Shown piece after piece: positions 45,020-57,200 of a DNA stretch of 64,000 bases. The DNA is from Macrotis lagotis (Eukaryota; Chordata; Mammalia; Peramelemorphia; Peramelidae), in NCBI RefSeq assembly GCF_037893015.1, contig NC_133658.1, forward strand, positions 888,504,080 to 888,568,079, given 5' to 3'. Position 1 is the first letter of the stretch. Each line of letters opens with the position of its first letter. Position numbers and translations under genes: made by a program. The notes beneath the pieces were generated by a model that saw only the letters and a list, made by a program, of their open reading frames with translations, was not told where the DNA came from and did not search any database.

Positions 45020-45236
45020 GGTTCAATAACTTTGAACTTATATCCTGGGAGGAAGAAATCTAAATTAGCTCTCTTGTATTCACTCTTTTTAATTCAGTAG
45101 TTTGATCACTTTGCACTCATATCTTCAGAGGACAAATCTAAACTCTCTCTCTTTGTGTTAACTCTTTTATTCAATAGTTTGAGAACTTTGAACTTATAAC
45201 TTATCTTGGGGGAGGGAATCTAAATTAACTCTCTCA
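45020..45236. repeat. Diverged tandem repeat, about 78-bp period, nearly three copies
   Basis: Anchors ACTTTGAACTTAT, ACTTTGCACTCAT and ACTTTGAACTTAT begin at 45029, 45108 and 45185. Each is followed by AAATCTAAATTA-like and CTCTCTTG-like phrases. Periods are 79 and 77 bp. Confidence 0.8.
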
Positions 45237-45239
45237 GGT

Positions 45240-48185
45240 AATGAATGGAAAGGATGTCACTAGGAAACTGGGGAACTGAGTTTGAATCCTTGCTTTACCA
45301 TTCCCTACCTGCGTAACCTGTTGGTCATCACTTACTTTCTTGAAGCTTCAGCTTCTTTCTTTGTATCATACTGAGATTAGTTCAGAATATCACTAAGACT
45401 TTTTTTCCAAGCTTAAAGCCATGAATGTCTATGTCACCACACACAACCAAATAGAAAATGAATCCATTTTAATCAGCTCAGTTTGCTAAAGGAAGGGACC
45501 TTTTGTTTGTTTGTTTCTAACTCAGTTTGTAAAAGTAGTAGTACTGAATCTGCTTAAAGACCAAAGAAACTCCCTTCAAAACATAAAGGAGCGGATTCTA
45601 TGGAGAGATTGTTGACAGATACTGTCCTGGGGAGGTTGGTGTTGAAGGTGTTTTCCCCTACATGAGAATGGAGCTTCTTCTGTGTCTTTTTTGCTCTCTG
45701 GCAGCAGTTCCCGGAACAAAACACATTCAAATTTGTATTTAAAAGAAAAGGAAAGTGAGATTGTCCCCCTGCCCCTGCTCCCCACACCACCGTACAATGC
45801 CAATTTTCTCTTTCTCTCTTTATCACTCAACAAGAGTGATAAACTCTAAACTCCTTCAGAGCAGTCGGGGAGTCCCTTCTCCAAAAAATGTTCAAAATGT
45901 CAGTCAACAAACATTGATTAAAGCATGGAGGACACAAGGACAAAAGAGAGATCATTTCTGCTTGAAGGAACCTATAATCTAGCTGGAGAAGACAACACAC
46001 ACAATATTTTGGAGGAATACTAGAAATTCGGGGGGGGGGAATCAAAGTGGGCTTCACATAGAAAATCAATTTATGACTTCTTTGATCTAAAGAACTTTAT
46101 TTGGGAGGTAGGGTGGCACTTTATAATTTATTGCCCTAGAATGTTGACTAGAGCAGCACAAAGTGAAGTCGCTTGCCAGGGGTCACACAACCACTATGAA
46201 TTGGGACTTAGATGCAGGTCGTCCTTAGGATGAGTCCAGTTTCTTTTCCCTAGGTCCCTCTCTCTACCTCTCCAACTGAGTCAAAACAGGTTTGTTACAT
46301 CTAAGACCAGAAAGTGTGTTTAAATATAAAATAGTTACACTATTTTTTAAAATTTCCTTTATATAATCCCCTGATAGTAAATAAATGAAAAAAAATATGT
46401 ATTAAATTTGTTCTATGGGCAAGGCAGTGAATAGTTTTATGTTTAGTCAGCACAGGAATGAATACAGTCTTAGTCTTTTAATACCTCCACTTAAAACAAC
46501 AACAAACACCCAACAAACGACTTCGATTTTCTCAGAATCTGTCTGTTTTCAAGTTGCTTTTCTCTTCCTTATTTCCATCTTTAGAGGGGACTATTAGACT
46601 TCTGTGCCCAATAAAAGTTGGGGGGCAACAGTTTCTGCCCAGAATCCAACTGTCTCATCTGAATAAGTTTTTATTCCACTGGCTCACAGACTAGCACAAT
46701 TCCTGAGGAGAACACCACAGAGAGAGGAAAAAAAGCATTCAGTGCACATGCAAATCAGCAAATAAGAATGATAGATTTGCCTGGCCTCCCAGTTTAGGAG
46801 TGGGGCTTTCCTGGAATCCAAACTGATCCTGCCTAGGGTTGACCAGAGCGACCAGTGAGCTCCCTCTAGTGTGTATCACTATTTCCTGATAGAAAGGGGA
46901 AAGCTACCAGGTCAGATCCTAGTAAGGGTCTATGATAAAGTGTATTTAATCCCTACAACACAGGGTTAGGTGGAGATTTTAGACATGAGATTGGAAAGAC
47001 TGGTCATGAGTGCCCTGAAAATGGGTGAATTTTTATTTTTTAAAAAATTTCCCTAGAAAGATATTACAACTTTTTTTAAAAAAAATCAGTTTATGAAGGT
47101 AAACATTCAGAATCTGTTTAATGCTGAAAGGAAGTAACATAAGACCACAAAATCCAGATGATGAAAGAGGAATTCAGGCTGCCCCCTTGGCTGTCTCTTG
47201 GAAATATTATAAGGCTATTTTTAAAGGATTATTTGTCATAGCCTACAAGGGATAGTAGAGACCACTAGGTGGTGTAGTAGGCAGAGAGCTGCCCTTTAAG
47301 TAAGAAATATGAGTTCAAATCCACTTTTCTTAATCTCTTCAGCCTTTATATAGTGACTTCCAAATTTCTTTCTGGCTCCAGAAGTTATGAGTTCAACCCA
47401 ATGCTCCCTCCCTCTTCCCAGTATGAGAAAGGACCAGAAAAAGTCTCAAATCTAGAACTGGAAGAGACCTTAAGAGGTCCATCTAGAACAACCTATTCCT
47501 TTTACGGAGGGTGAAACTGAGTCAAAGAGGTGAATGGACTTTCTACAGGTAGGAACAGAAAAAGTAGAACTCAAATTTAAGTCTTCTGTCTTCATGCAGT
47601 CTCACAAATCAAAGTCCCTTTAGATGGTCCCAAGTAACCATAATATCCATAATATGACAGAAATTGCATATCTCAACTCTAATTCAAAATGAACATGATT
47701 TAAAAAAACAAAAATTAAAATTAAAAATTAAAAAAAAATGAACATGATTTACATAGTGATGGGGTATGATGACTTGGAAGTCAGATCTGGGTTCAAATTC
47801 CTGACTGACCTCCGGCAAGTCAATTAAATTCTCTAGGTCCCAGATTCTTCATCTGCAATTTTAAAAGGTAGAAACTTGGCCCCAAGAAGAAACCAGAAAA
47901 TGATCTTTCTTTTCACTGGAGAAGGTGATGAACTTTGGGTGTAGAACACTATATCCATTGTTGCCTAATTGGGAAGAATTACTTTTTCTATTTTTTTTTT
48001 AATTAGGAGAATGGCTATCTGCTTGGAATGGGATGGGGGATGTATTTGGAGATGAAGGGGATCTCGAAAGCAGAAGCTATCTAGCAAAAATGATATTTTT
48101 TTGAAATAAGGAAGTTTGACTAGATGATCCATTAAGTGTCACATTTCATTAATAGGCCTGATGTTGAAATGTGGATATAGACTAA
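45240..48185. other. Intergenic DNA without a gene, scattered MIR/L2 pieces
   Basis: MIR-like pieces at about 45250-45370, 46120-46260 (antisense), 47250-47400 (very diverged SINE), 47450-47560 and 47755-47870. An antisense L2 end lies at about 45900-46000 (CAACAAACATTGATTAAAGC). The rest is unassigned. No exon recognised. Confidence 0.4.
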
Positions 48186-48189
48186 GAAC

Positions 48190-48415
48190 CAGGTTGGATA
48201 ATGGATAGATCTTTGGGACTGGAATCAGGACGACCTGGGTTCAAATTTAGCCTCAGATGCTAGCTGTTTGACTGCAGGCAAATCACTTAACCTCTGTTTA
48301 CCATAGTCCATTGGGGAAGGAAATGGCAAACTACTCTGGTATCTTTAACAAGAAAATCCTATATAGGATCATGAAGAGTTGGACACAACTGTACAATAGC
48401 ACCATTTTATTCTAG
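48190..48415 (+). mobile_element. MAR-type CORE-SINE, sense
   Basis: GACCTGGGTTCAAATTTAGC, GAAGGAAATGGCAAACTACT, GATCATGAAGAGTTGGACAC. Same family as the elements at 22665-22910 and 52872-53110. Confidence 0.75.
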
Positions 48416-48885
48416 TTTGTCCAAAATAGACCCTTGCTTCAAGTATTCATTGTAGTACTGTACTGGGTGGGTGGGGGGAGCCTGTTATTTTTAACCTGAT
48501 TCTTTCTTCTCTGTTATTCCTGCTCCTTCCCAAAGAAATAGCAGTGTCAAAAGGATGGAGTCTGGAGGGAATGACCTGATTTTTCATACCCTAAAGAAGA
48601 TTCTCCTTGACCCGCCCACTTCCTCTCCTGGGTGCCTTTGAGCAACCTTCCTCGAGCCTCCTCCCTTTAAGCTTTCCAATTCTGAGCCCCAGGCTCCAAA
48701 ATTACTTCTTCCCTAACTCATCAAAACTCTAAGGAACTGTCCTCATTTAGTTGTTTGTAGCAAGAATCAAACTAATCCACACTAAAGTGTGAATGACAAA
48801 TGTGTGGCTTAATGTGTTACCTCTACCAGATTGTATTTGCATTTTAAAAGGAGCCTGGGAATTCAAACTAAAGGATCCCTAATCC

Positions 48886-49271
48886 ATGCATTTCAGTTAT
48901 TTGGTGTAATATTCCTTGGCATCTTTTATTTACTTTTATCTGGAAGACCCCTGGTTAGACTTGTCCGGTTTAGAGAATTTTCTCTGAAGGGCGTAGTAAT
49001 CTCTCCATAATTCTGATGGGTTTGAGGGCCAACTTGAGAGGGTTTTCATATTTGGAATGAGAGTAGTGAAGGTTCTAGATGCATTTCAGTTATTTGGTGT
49101 AATATTCCTTGGCATCTTTTATTTGCTTTTATCTGGAAGACCCCTGGTTAGACTTGTCCGGTTTAGAGAATTTTCTCTGAAGGGCGCAGTAATCTCTCCA
49201 TAATTCTGATGGGTTTGAGGGCCAACTTGAGAGGGTTTTCATATTTGGAATGGGAGTAGTGAAGGTTCTAG
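48886..49271 (+). repeat. Recent 193-bp tandem duplication
   Basis: ATGCATTTCAGTTATTTGGT starts at 48886 and again at 49079. The two 193-bp units differ at about three positions (A/G in TTTATTTACTTTT, T/C in GGCGTAGTAA, A/G in GGAATGAGAG). The unit is not a known repeat. The high identity indicates a young event or an assembly artefact. Confidence 0.95.
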
Positions 49272-49389
49272 ATCTGAAGTAAGGAGGATTTGGATTTGAA
49301 TCCCTTCTCAAATACTTGCTAACTGGGTGTTTCAGCTCTTCACAGTATCCCTCACTACCCATTATCAGTTGTTTTTCCCCACCTCTGGG

Positions 49390-49870
49390 AAGCTCTCACT
49401 TCCCACCTCAGTCTCTTGTGATCGCTGTCTTTCTTGTGATCACTATCTTTCTTCAAAGGGCAGCTGAGATGCCACCATCTACATCACCTCTCACCTAGAC
49501 TATTGCAATAGCCTTCAAATTGGCCTCTTTGCTTCAGATCTCTCCCCTGCTCCAATTCATCTTCCTTTCGGCTGCCAAAGGGATTTTCTGAAGACACAGA
49601 GGTCAATAAACTACAGTAGCTTCCTCTTTCCTCCGGCATCAACTATATGATTCTCTTTTGGCATTTCGAGTTTTTCAAAACCTGGCCCCTTTCTCTCACA
49701 AATGACACTACATGTCTTGCCCTGCCTTGGCACCAAGCCGTTCCCATGCCAGAAAAACTTTCTCTCCTTCGTCTGAATGCAAACTGCTTGGGGATAGATA
49801 GAGGTCAAAGACTGGGTTTTTGTTTGTTTCGTGGTTGTTTCAGCCATCCACCTTGAAAATCTGTTCCCTT
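49390..49870 (+). mobile_element. L2 fossil, sense
   Basis: CTCACCTAGACTATTGCAAT, AGCCTTCAAATTGGCCTC, CGGCTGCCAAAGGGATTTTC and TTTCAAAACCTGGCCCCTTT are in the order of L2 upstream of its 3' end. Confidence 0.65.
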
Positions 49871-50460
49871 TTCTGCCTCCTAGATTCCCCTCATCTCAAA
49901 CAACATAAGACCCTGGATCAGGTAGGGTTCACGACAGAGAGGGTGCTTGACTCTCTGCTTCTCTGTTTTGCCTTTTAAAAAAAAATAAATTAAAAAAATG
50001 TTTCCCAGTGACATAGTTTGAAGGTTTTTCAGCATTCATCCACTTGTATATTTCTAAGTTCCACATTTTTCTACCACCCTCTCCCCACCCCCCAAACTGA
50101 AGAAGAGTCTGGTAAAAATTGTCCCCGTAAATTTGTGCTTTCACATGTTGACAGATCATTTTGTTCAGGAGGAAAAAGGAAGGAAAAAACCCGAGTTAAC
50201 CCCTCTAGATCCATGAGGGCCGTCACTTTGGGGGAGCCATGGGGACCTGGGGGTGTTTACCTGAGGTGACTCCCCCCAGGAAGGAGACTTTTGCCTTTAG
50301 AGGGTGGAACTTATTCTGGGGTCCCTGATCTTGTGTTTCCTTAAATCAATATGGTGATGTGTATTTCAGTTAAACCCCCCCAGCCCCCTCAACTTCTCCC
50401 CGTTGCCAGAGGTCTGCTCACATCCTGCTCTTGCCGAGGCCTCTCCTTTCCACTCTGCGG
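49871..50460. other. Unique sequence upstream of ICMT
   Basis: No exon recognised. An A-rich patch lies at 49976-49998. Base composition becomes GC-rich after 50.2 kb. Confidence 0.4.
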
Positions 50461-50461
50461 A

Positions 50462-50559
50462 GTGTGTGTATATTTGCGCGTGTGTTTGTGTGTGCGTGTG
50501 TGGTGCGTATGTATATGTGTGTGTTTGCATGCGCATGCATGCATGTTTGCATGTGTGTG
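50462..50559. repeat. Alternating purine-pyrimidine (TG/CG/CA) tract
   Basis: About 100 bp of mostly alternating purine and pyrimidine, including GCGCGTGTG and GCATGCGCATGCATGCATG. Such tracts can adopt Z-DNA. It ends about 365 bp before the ICMT start codon. Confidence 0.8.
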
Positions 50560-50609
50560 GTTCTTTATTTTCAGCAGCTCCTTCCTTTGAATCCAAACAG
50601 TTTGAGGAT

Positions 50610-51420
50610 TTGGCCCGTTCCTCCCCCGGGTCCCCGCCCGGGTTCCGGATCCGGGGCCCTCCCCCTCCCCCCGCCCCCCGAGGCCCGGGCGGGGCGGGGC
50701 GCAGGGGGCGGGGCGTCGCCCGCTCCCGCCAATTTCAGGCCGGCGATCCCCGCGGGCGGGGGAGGGGGACGCTCTCGCGATACTTGGCCGCCCAGCCCGG
50801 GGAGTCCCGGGGCCCGGGCGGGCCGGCGTCAGAGCGCGGCTTCGGGCGGCGCGGCGCGCAGGCGCGGGCGGGCGGCCGGCGGGATCCCCGGGGCGACGGC
50901 GGCGGCGGCCGGCCGCGGGCGCCATGGCGCGGGCCCCGCTGGGCGCCGAGGCGCGCCTGAGCCTGGCCGCCTTCCTGCTGGGCGCCTCGGTGGTGGCGCT
51001 GCCGCTGCTCACGCGCTCCGGCCTGCAGGCCCGCACGGTGCTGGCGCTCTACGTGGCGGCGCTGAACGCGCTGCTGCTGCTGCTCTACCGGCCGCCGGCG
51101 CGCTACCAGGTGGGGCGGCGCCCCGGGGGCGGCCGAGCCTTGTGGGGAGCATTTCCGGGTCGGCGCCCGGTGCGCTCCGAGGCAACCCCGAGTCGGCTCA
51201 GGGCGGCCCCCGGCACCCGCGCTTGAGTTGGCCCCGGGGGTCGGGGGGCGGGAAGGGGAACCGCCCCCGGGGGCTCGGGGTTGGAGCCGTTTTAGGGGTC
51301 CCCTTTGGGCTGAGCCTGCGGCGTTGCGGGCCGCCTGAAAGAAGGGGTGTGGGGCTTCCCGGGAGCCCCGGGGGGCCCTGGGGGGCCAGGCAGTGAAGCC
51401 TTGTGGGCTTTGGGGAAGGA
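50610..51420 (+). promoter_or_regulatory. ICMT CpG-island promoter
   Basis: Very GC-rich and CpG-dense, spanning the region before and just after exon 1. It has two GC boxes (GGGGCGGGGC at 50691-50700 and GGGGCGGGGC around 50705-50715), an inverted-orientation-free CCAAT at 50729-50733, and TCTCGCGATA at 50773-50782. The last is one base from the TCTCGCGAGA motif of housekeeping CpG-island promoters. No TATA box. The start site is not determined. Confidence 0.75.
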
Positions 51421-54215
51421 TGGGTTCTGAGGGGGAGCAGAGCATCCGGGGGGCACGGAGTGGAGCTACTCGGTTCCCAACAGCCCCTGGTTTTTGTTTG
51501 TCTGCTTTGGGGGGGCCACAAGATAGTGACGAGGAGCTGTCCGCACTGAAGGGCCAGTCCTGGGAGACCCAGATAAGTCGTGGGGAGAGGTAGTTTGGGG
51601 GGTTCAGGGAAGACTCCTAACCCAGGAGGGGGTACTTGGACCAGTTTCCTGTGCAGAATGAATGAGGCGTTTGCTTTGGCCCAGGATACAGGGGCCACCT
51701 ATGCTTGGGGGGGTCTTTGAAGAACTGCCAGTATGAAAAGATAGGTGGGAAGGTTGTGGGGTCTTGGAAATTAAAGTCCTGAATGAATTGCAGTGGCCTG
51801 CGCTTCACTTATTATTTAGTCATTCAGGGCTGTCATGGAGGCAGATAAAAATTTGACTGTTCCCTTTATTAGTTTATGAGTTATGGGAAATAGAGTTGTT
51901 TAATGGGTGGGGACTGTTGAGGAGGTCATAATTGTGTAGAACTACTGTTTCTAAGATGGATGCAATAGTCCGGGGTTATTAAGATTAGTTATTATGGGGG
52001 GGGGGCGGCTAGGTGGGGCAGTGGATAGAGCACCAGCCCTGGAAATCCGGTCTCAGACACTTAATAATGACCTAGCTGTGTGGCCTTGGGCAAGCCACTT
52101 CACCCCGTTGCCTTGCAAAACAAACAAACAAAAAAACATTAGTTATTATGAGTTATAGAGAGTGTTTTGATTTCTTGGGAATTAGGGTGGTCAGTTCTGG
52201 AGTCTGGCAGGTAAAGCATGGGTGAGAGTTTGGAAGTGGTAGTTCCTGGGATCAGTTATGAACCATGGGGAGCGACAAGTAGGGGAGGATGTATAGAGAA
52301 AATAGTTTATAAGGGTGATGATGGTAGGGAAAATTATAATTAGCTAAGAGTTTGAGAGGGGAGAGCTTAGAGAGTGTGTAGAGTAGACAGTAGAGGTAGT
52401 GATCACCTTTAGGATTATTGTTGGGGGATGGTACTTTGGGACAGTATAGGCTAATGTGGGTAGGATTGGGGCAACCTTTTGTTGGGGAAGCATTAGGCTG
52501 TTAATCGGGATAAAGGGAAGCCAGGGCTTATGGGTTAGGTGTATGGAGGATGATGGGAGGAAAATCTGAGACTGGGTTCTCTCTCAGAAGGGAGTTCATT
52601 TCAGATTCTACCCAATTGGGTTTTGTTGGTGAGGATACTTAAGAAATGAGTGTTAGGGAGAATAGGACATTGAGTTGTATGTGGAGACTTTGGAACAATT
52701 AGGAGTAAGGAGTGGGGTACAGTATATAGGAGTGATGGGGCTGGGGGGGCTCACACCTACATGCTGCTGGTTAATAGAGGGAAATTGGGCACTGGGTGGT
52801 TTGGGGAGACAGGACTGGGAACTGTGTATTTAGGCTATGTGAAAGATGGAACTGTACAGCAATAGAGCTGTGTTTGGAATTGTTCAGTCATTTCAGTCAT
52901 CTCCCGACTCTTTGTGAACCCATTTTGAGGTTTTCTTGACAAACTTTTCCTTTTCCAAATCATTTTACAAAGGAGAAAACTGAGTCAAGCAGGGTGAAAT
53001 GACTTACTCAGGGTCACCTCAGCTAGGAAGTATCAGAGACCAATTTTGAACTCAGAAAAATGAGTTTTCTTGACTTCAGGCCTAGAACTCTACCTAGTAT
53101 CCTAACTGACCCATAATCAATTAGGAATGAAGAGGACATAGGGATTGCCAGGAGAGTTCTGTGAGCATTAGAAGGATTGATGAAAGAGGTTGTTGGAGCC
53201 GGGCAATAGTTCCACTGAAATTGGGGGTATGTTGGGGGAAAAGATGGGAAGAAATGATGAAGGCTGACAGAAGTTTCTGGAGTCTTTATTTGAGATGGGA
53301 CCTTCAGAGTGGAATGGAGGGGAGTAGAAGTGGGGGGGGTAGTAAGGGGCATAGGGTAGTTAGAATCAAAATGGGGGAAGAGGATGGGGAATAGAGCTTG
53401 TGGGGGATCCAGAGTGGTTGAAAGAGGAGAGTTAGGGGGGTGGCTAGGTGGCACAGTGGATAAAGCACCAGCCCTGGAGTCAGGAGTACCTGGGTTCAAA
53501 CCCGACCTCAGGCACTTAATAATTACTTAGCTGTGTGGCCTTGGGCAAGCCACTTAACCCCCTTTGCCTTGCAAAAAAAAAACCTTGGAAAAAAAAGAGA
53601 GTTAGGAGCATTAGTGCATGTGGGTTAGGAAAGGCAGTAGGGATGGGGCTTTGAGGGTCTTCTAGGAGAGGGCAAGTTGAGCAGTTGACAGGCCAGGACC
53701 TTTAGGTGACTGCCTTTCTGGTAGGAGTGTGCAGGAAAGATGGTCATTGTCTGATAGCTGGCTTCCCCGGAGGGTACAAGGGAAATCTCTGGAGGAAGAC
53801 TTGACACCCTCCCTACCCAGGGAAGTGGGTGTCATTTGCAGTTCGTGCTTTTCAGCAGCTGCAGCAGAGGCAGATGTGTGTGGGGTGTAAACATGTGACT
53901 TTATTTTATATAACCAAAGGTGCCCCGTGCCAACTTAACAGGGCCAGTCCCTGCTTTGGCCCCAGAGGCTTGGTGCTCTGTAGGGCCCTGCCCTATATTT
54001 TTGAGGTAACCTTGGAGGGGAAGTACATGTTTTTTGATTGTCCTCTCAATAGACTGGATTCACTAATCCCCTTTACAAAGTCCTTAATCAAGGCTGGGAT
54101 AAAAGCTTGTCTATGAAGTGTCAGTGTAAAAGGTATTGCCACATCTGGGTCAGCATTTAGAGCTTTTTGCATTGTGTAGGGCAGCGTCCTGTGTGGCCTG
54201 TGTGGTGATAGAGTC

Positions 54216-54264
<49 letters not shown>

Positions 54265-57200
54265 ATAGCCATCCGGGCCTGTTTTCTTGGCTTTGTCTTC
54301 GGATGTGGATTGCTACTAAGTTTTAGCCAGTCTTCTTGGAGTCACTTTGGCTGGTAAGTAATAACTCATTAATATTTGTTTTTCAGTGAGGGAGTGGGCT
54401 GGGCTGCATGGATGGATCAAGGAATTAGAAGTAGTGCTTCATGATCCCTTTCACCTCTTGGTCACAGTATTTCATCTCTGACTTGTTGAAGGCTGTTCTC
54501 TATTTGGTATCAATTCATTCATCTCCAGTTTCTGGTCAGATTCCTAGGTCTCAATCATTAGGACTAATCATCATCAACTGGCCCTGTTGTTGGCAGAAGA
54601 CAGGTCAGAATGAAAATCTCCCTGCAGGTGTCCTTCACCTGTTTGTTCAGTGATGTGTCTCATCCCGACTTGAATGGGATTCAGATCAATTACATCAAGG
54701 TGAAAGGCTCTGTTTGGATTCATAGGCCTTTTCCATCTCTAATTTCTATTAGGTCACATCTAGTGCATCCCCCACGGGCCATTGTAGGATTTTTCCCTAC
54801 AATATGATTTCAGTCCCTTGAGCCTTCTAGTCCCTGACCTGGATTTGAACCAGTGACCTAAAGGTAAAAAGCTTTATATCCTCTTATCAATGCTGTGGGC
54901 CATCTAAGCCTTCTTTACTGAAATTATGTTGTAGTTGTGTTGAACTTTATAATTGACATACGTTCTAGCTTTATTTTTTGCTATTCCTTCATTTTTCATG
55001 CTTTCTTACATGTAATGGCTATTTTTTAAGAAGTCTGAACAGCATACAATGCAGTAACCTAATGTTTTCTTGTTTATGGAATTGAAAAACAGAGTCCCAG
55101 TAAAAATTCTTGCTTTGCAAAAGAGGAGTAATTCTGCAGTGGCGACAGCACACACTTCATAGAATCCATGAACAATTGAACAACATCACAACCCAGCTCT
55201 ACATTTTGGTTTGTTTACTCTTCGACCCGTTACCTTCTCTCTCTCCTCTTTTTTTCTTTTTTTAGGTATATGTGCTCCTTATCATTATTCCATTTCTCTG
55301 AGTACTTAGTGACAGCAGTCAATAATCCCAAAAGTCTCTCCCTGGACTCTTTCCTTCTGAACCATAGTTTGGAGTATACAGTAGCTGCTGTCTCTTCCTG
55401 GATAGAGTTCACAGTTGAAAATTACTTTTGGCCAGGTTGGTATGTATGCCCTTTCCCCTTGGGTAAGGAGGATAGCATTTGACTTTTCTCTGGGGTCTAG
55501 TTATAGTTTTTTCCTTCCCTTCTTCATCCAAGCCTAAGGAAAGATGAATCTGCTGGGTATCATTTCTTGATTTTGCATCAAGAGCAAAGACCCAATTTTT
55601 TTTTCTTTTACATTCAGTATGATGTGTTTTATTTAAATTCCCAGCTTTCTGGAGTTCCAGACCAGGGGTTCTTACACAACCCTTTTTTGTGCCATGGTGA
55701 AGTCTATAGACATCCCTTTCTAAAATGCATAAAATAGGATGTATAGAATTACAAAGGAAACCAATTATATTGAAATAGTTATTAAAATAAAAAAAATCAG
55801 TTTGCATCCTGTTCCCTGAAATCAAGTGAAATAAGACTCCCCTTGTGAACTACTAAATAAAAATCAAGTCCGGAAGTTGCCATTTGAGGTTCCTGGCCAA
55901 ATGCACTCAGGTCTCTCCTGCTATTTCTTTCTTCATTGCAATCATGATCAAAGTAATAGGGAATAGAGTTGATGTTCCTGGCAGCAGTGGCACAAAACTG
56001 CTCACACAACTGTCCAGTTGCTTACTTAGAGGAAAAAGAAACTGTGCATTGGAGCACTGCCCTTTTAATTCCTTGCCTTATGCAGAGGTTTTCTTATTTT
56101 ATGTAGATGTGTGAACAATCCACCTTAAGGAGGAATATTGTGCTGATGTTGTCACATCACTGCTGCTATAACATGAGTGCAAATGTGTGATCCTGGCCAA
56201 ATAATTATATTACCTTTCCATCTTTGAAAGATGTGATATCTTAAGAGTTGAATTTTAGACAGTGGTAATGTTCCAAGTGGAATGGTCCAATCTTTTTGTT
56301 TGCTTTTATGTCTTTTATTGCAGAAATGAAGCAGATAACATGGCTCAGTGTCACTGGACTAATTATGGTGGTCTTTGGGGAGTGTCTTCGGAAAGCTGCT
56401 ATGTTTACAGCCGGTTCTAACTTCAACCATGTTGTTCAGAATGAGAAATCAGAGACACACACTCTGGTGACAAGTGGGGTTTACGCTTGGTTCAGGCACC
56501 CCTCTTATGTTGGATGGTTTTACTGGAGTATTGGAACCCAGGTACTGTCTTTATTTGGAGGATATTCTTCTCTTCTGTAGGGTTGTTGTTTTTTTTTTTT
56601 AATATATTTTCCTTATAACGTGTTTTGAACATAAACCTACCTGAAGTCAGACTTGGTTTAATAGTGGAGGGTCTTCTGCTCAATTGAGTCTTTCTTCACT
56701 CCAAACCTCTTCATTCCCTCATCCCTTCTCTTCCTGAAGCTGATGGAACCAGATCATAATTTGGTTCCCCCAAGCCAGAAGGGCTTTCCATATAGACTCA
56801 TCATATCTGTGCTTTGAGCATAACAAGCTTGCTCATTCGAAAGAGGCTCCTCTTGAAGGTCAGCTCCAGAATGGTGAATTTTCCCTCTATAACACCATCC
56901 CAAAGGCCTTCCAAATTGTAGAAAATAATTTCAGTTTGCATCAGTGAAGGGAGCACTCCAATCCACAAAGTCAGTATGTTTTTCCAGAAGTGATAAAACA
57001 TGATGAATCTGGTGAACCATGATGAATCTCAAACTGATGTGCTCTAAATTTGCAAACCTCAGAGGGGTACTGGCTGATGCTGACTGGTCCTGCTTTTTTC
57101 CTTTCTTCCTTCCTCTCTGGTACAAGTTGATCGAATGAGGTGCTGGGGAGAGTGTGGGCAGAACCCAAGGAAGGCTTACCTTGCTAATTCACTGGTAGTT

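Noticed and set aside
48886-49271. CRISPR-like direct repeats (here and at 45.0 and 42.4 kb)
   Set aside because: These are tandem duplications without spacers, in a mammalian genome.
50431-51396. 321-codon open frame overlapping ICMT exon 1
   Set aside because: It is a different frame of the CpG island, rich in Gly/Pro/Arg/Ala, and begins in the TG tract. The ICMT frame explains the region.
50735-51445. 236-codon open frame antisense to ICMT exon 1
   Set aside because: GC-rich shadow frame with low-complexity composition and no domain.
54610-54807. Possible extra ICMT exon in intron 2
   Set aside because: The known five-exon structure already accounts for the whole protein and this frame has no similarity to it.
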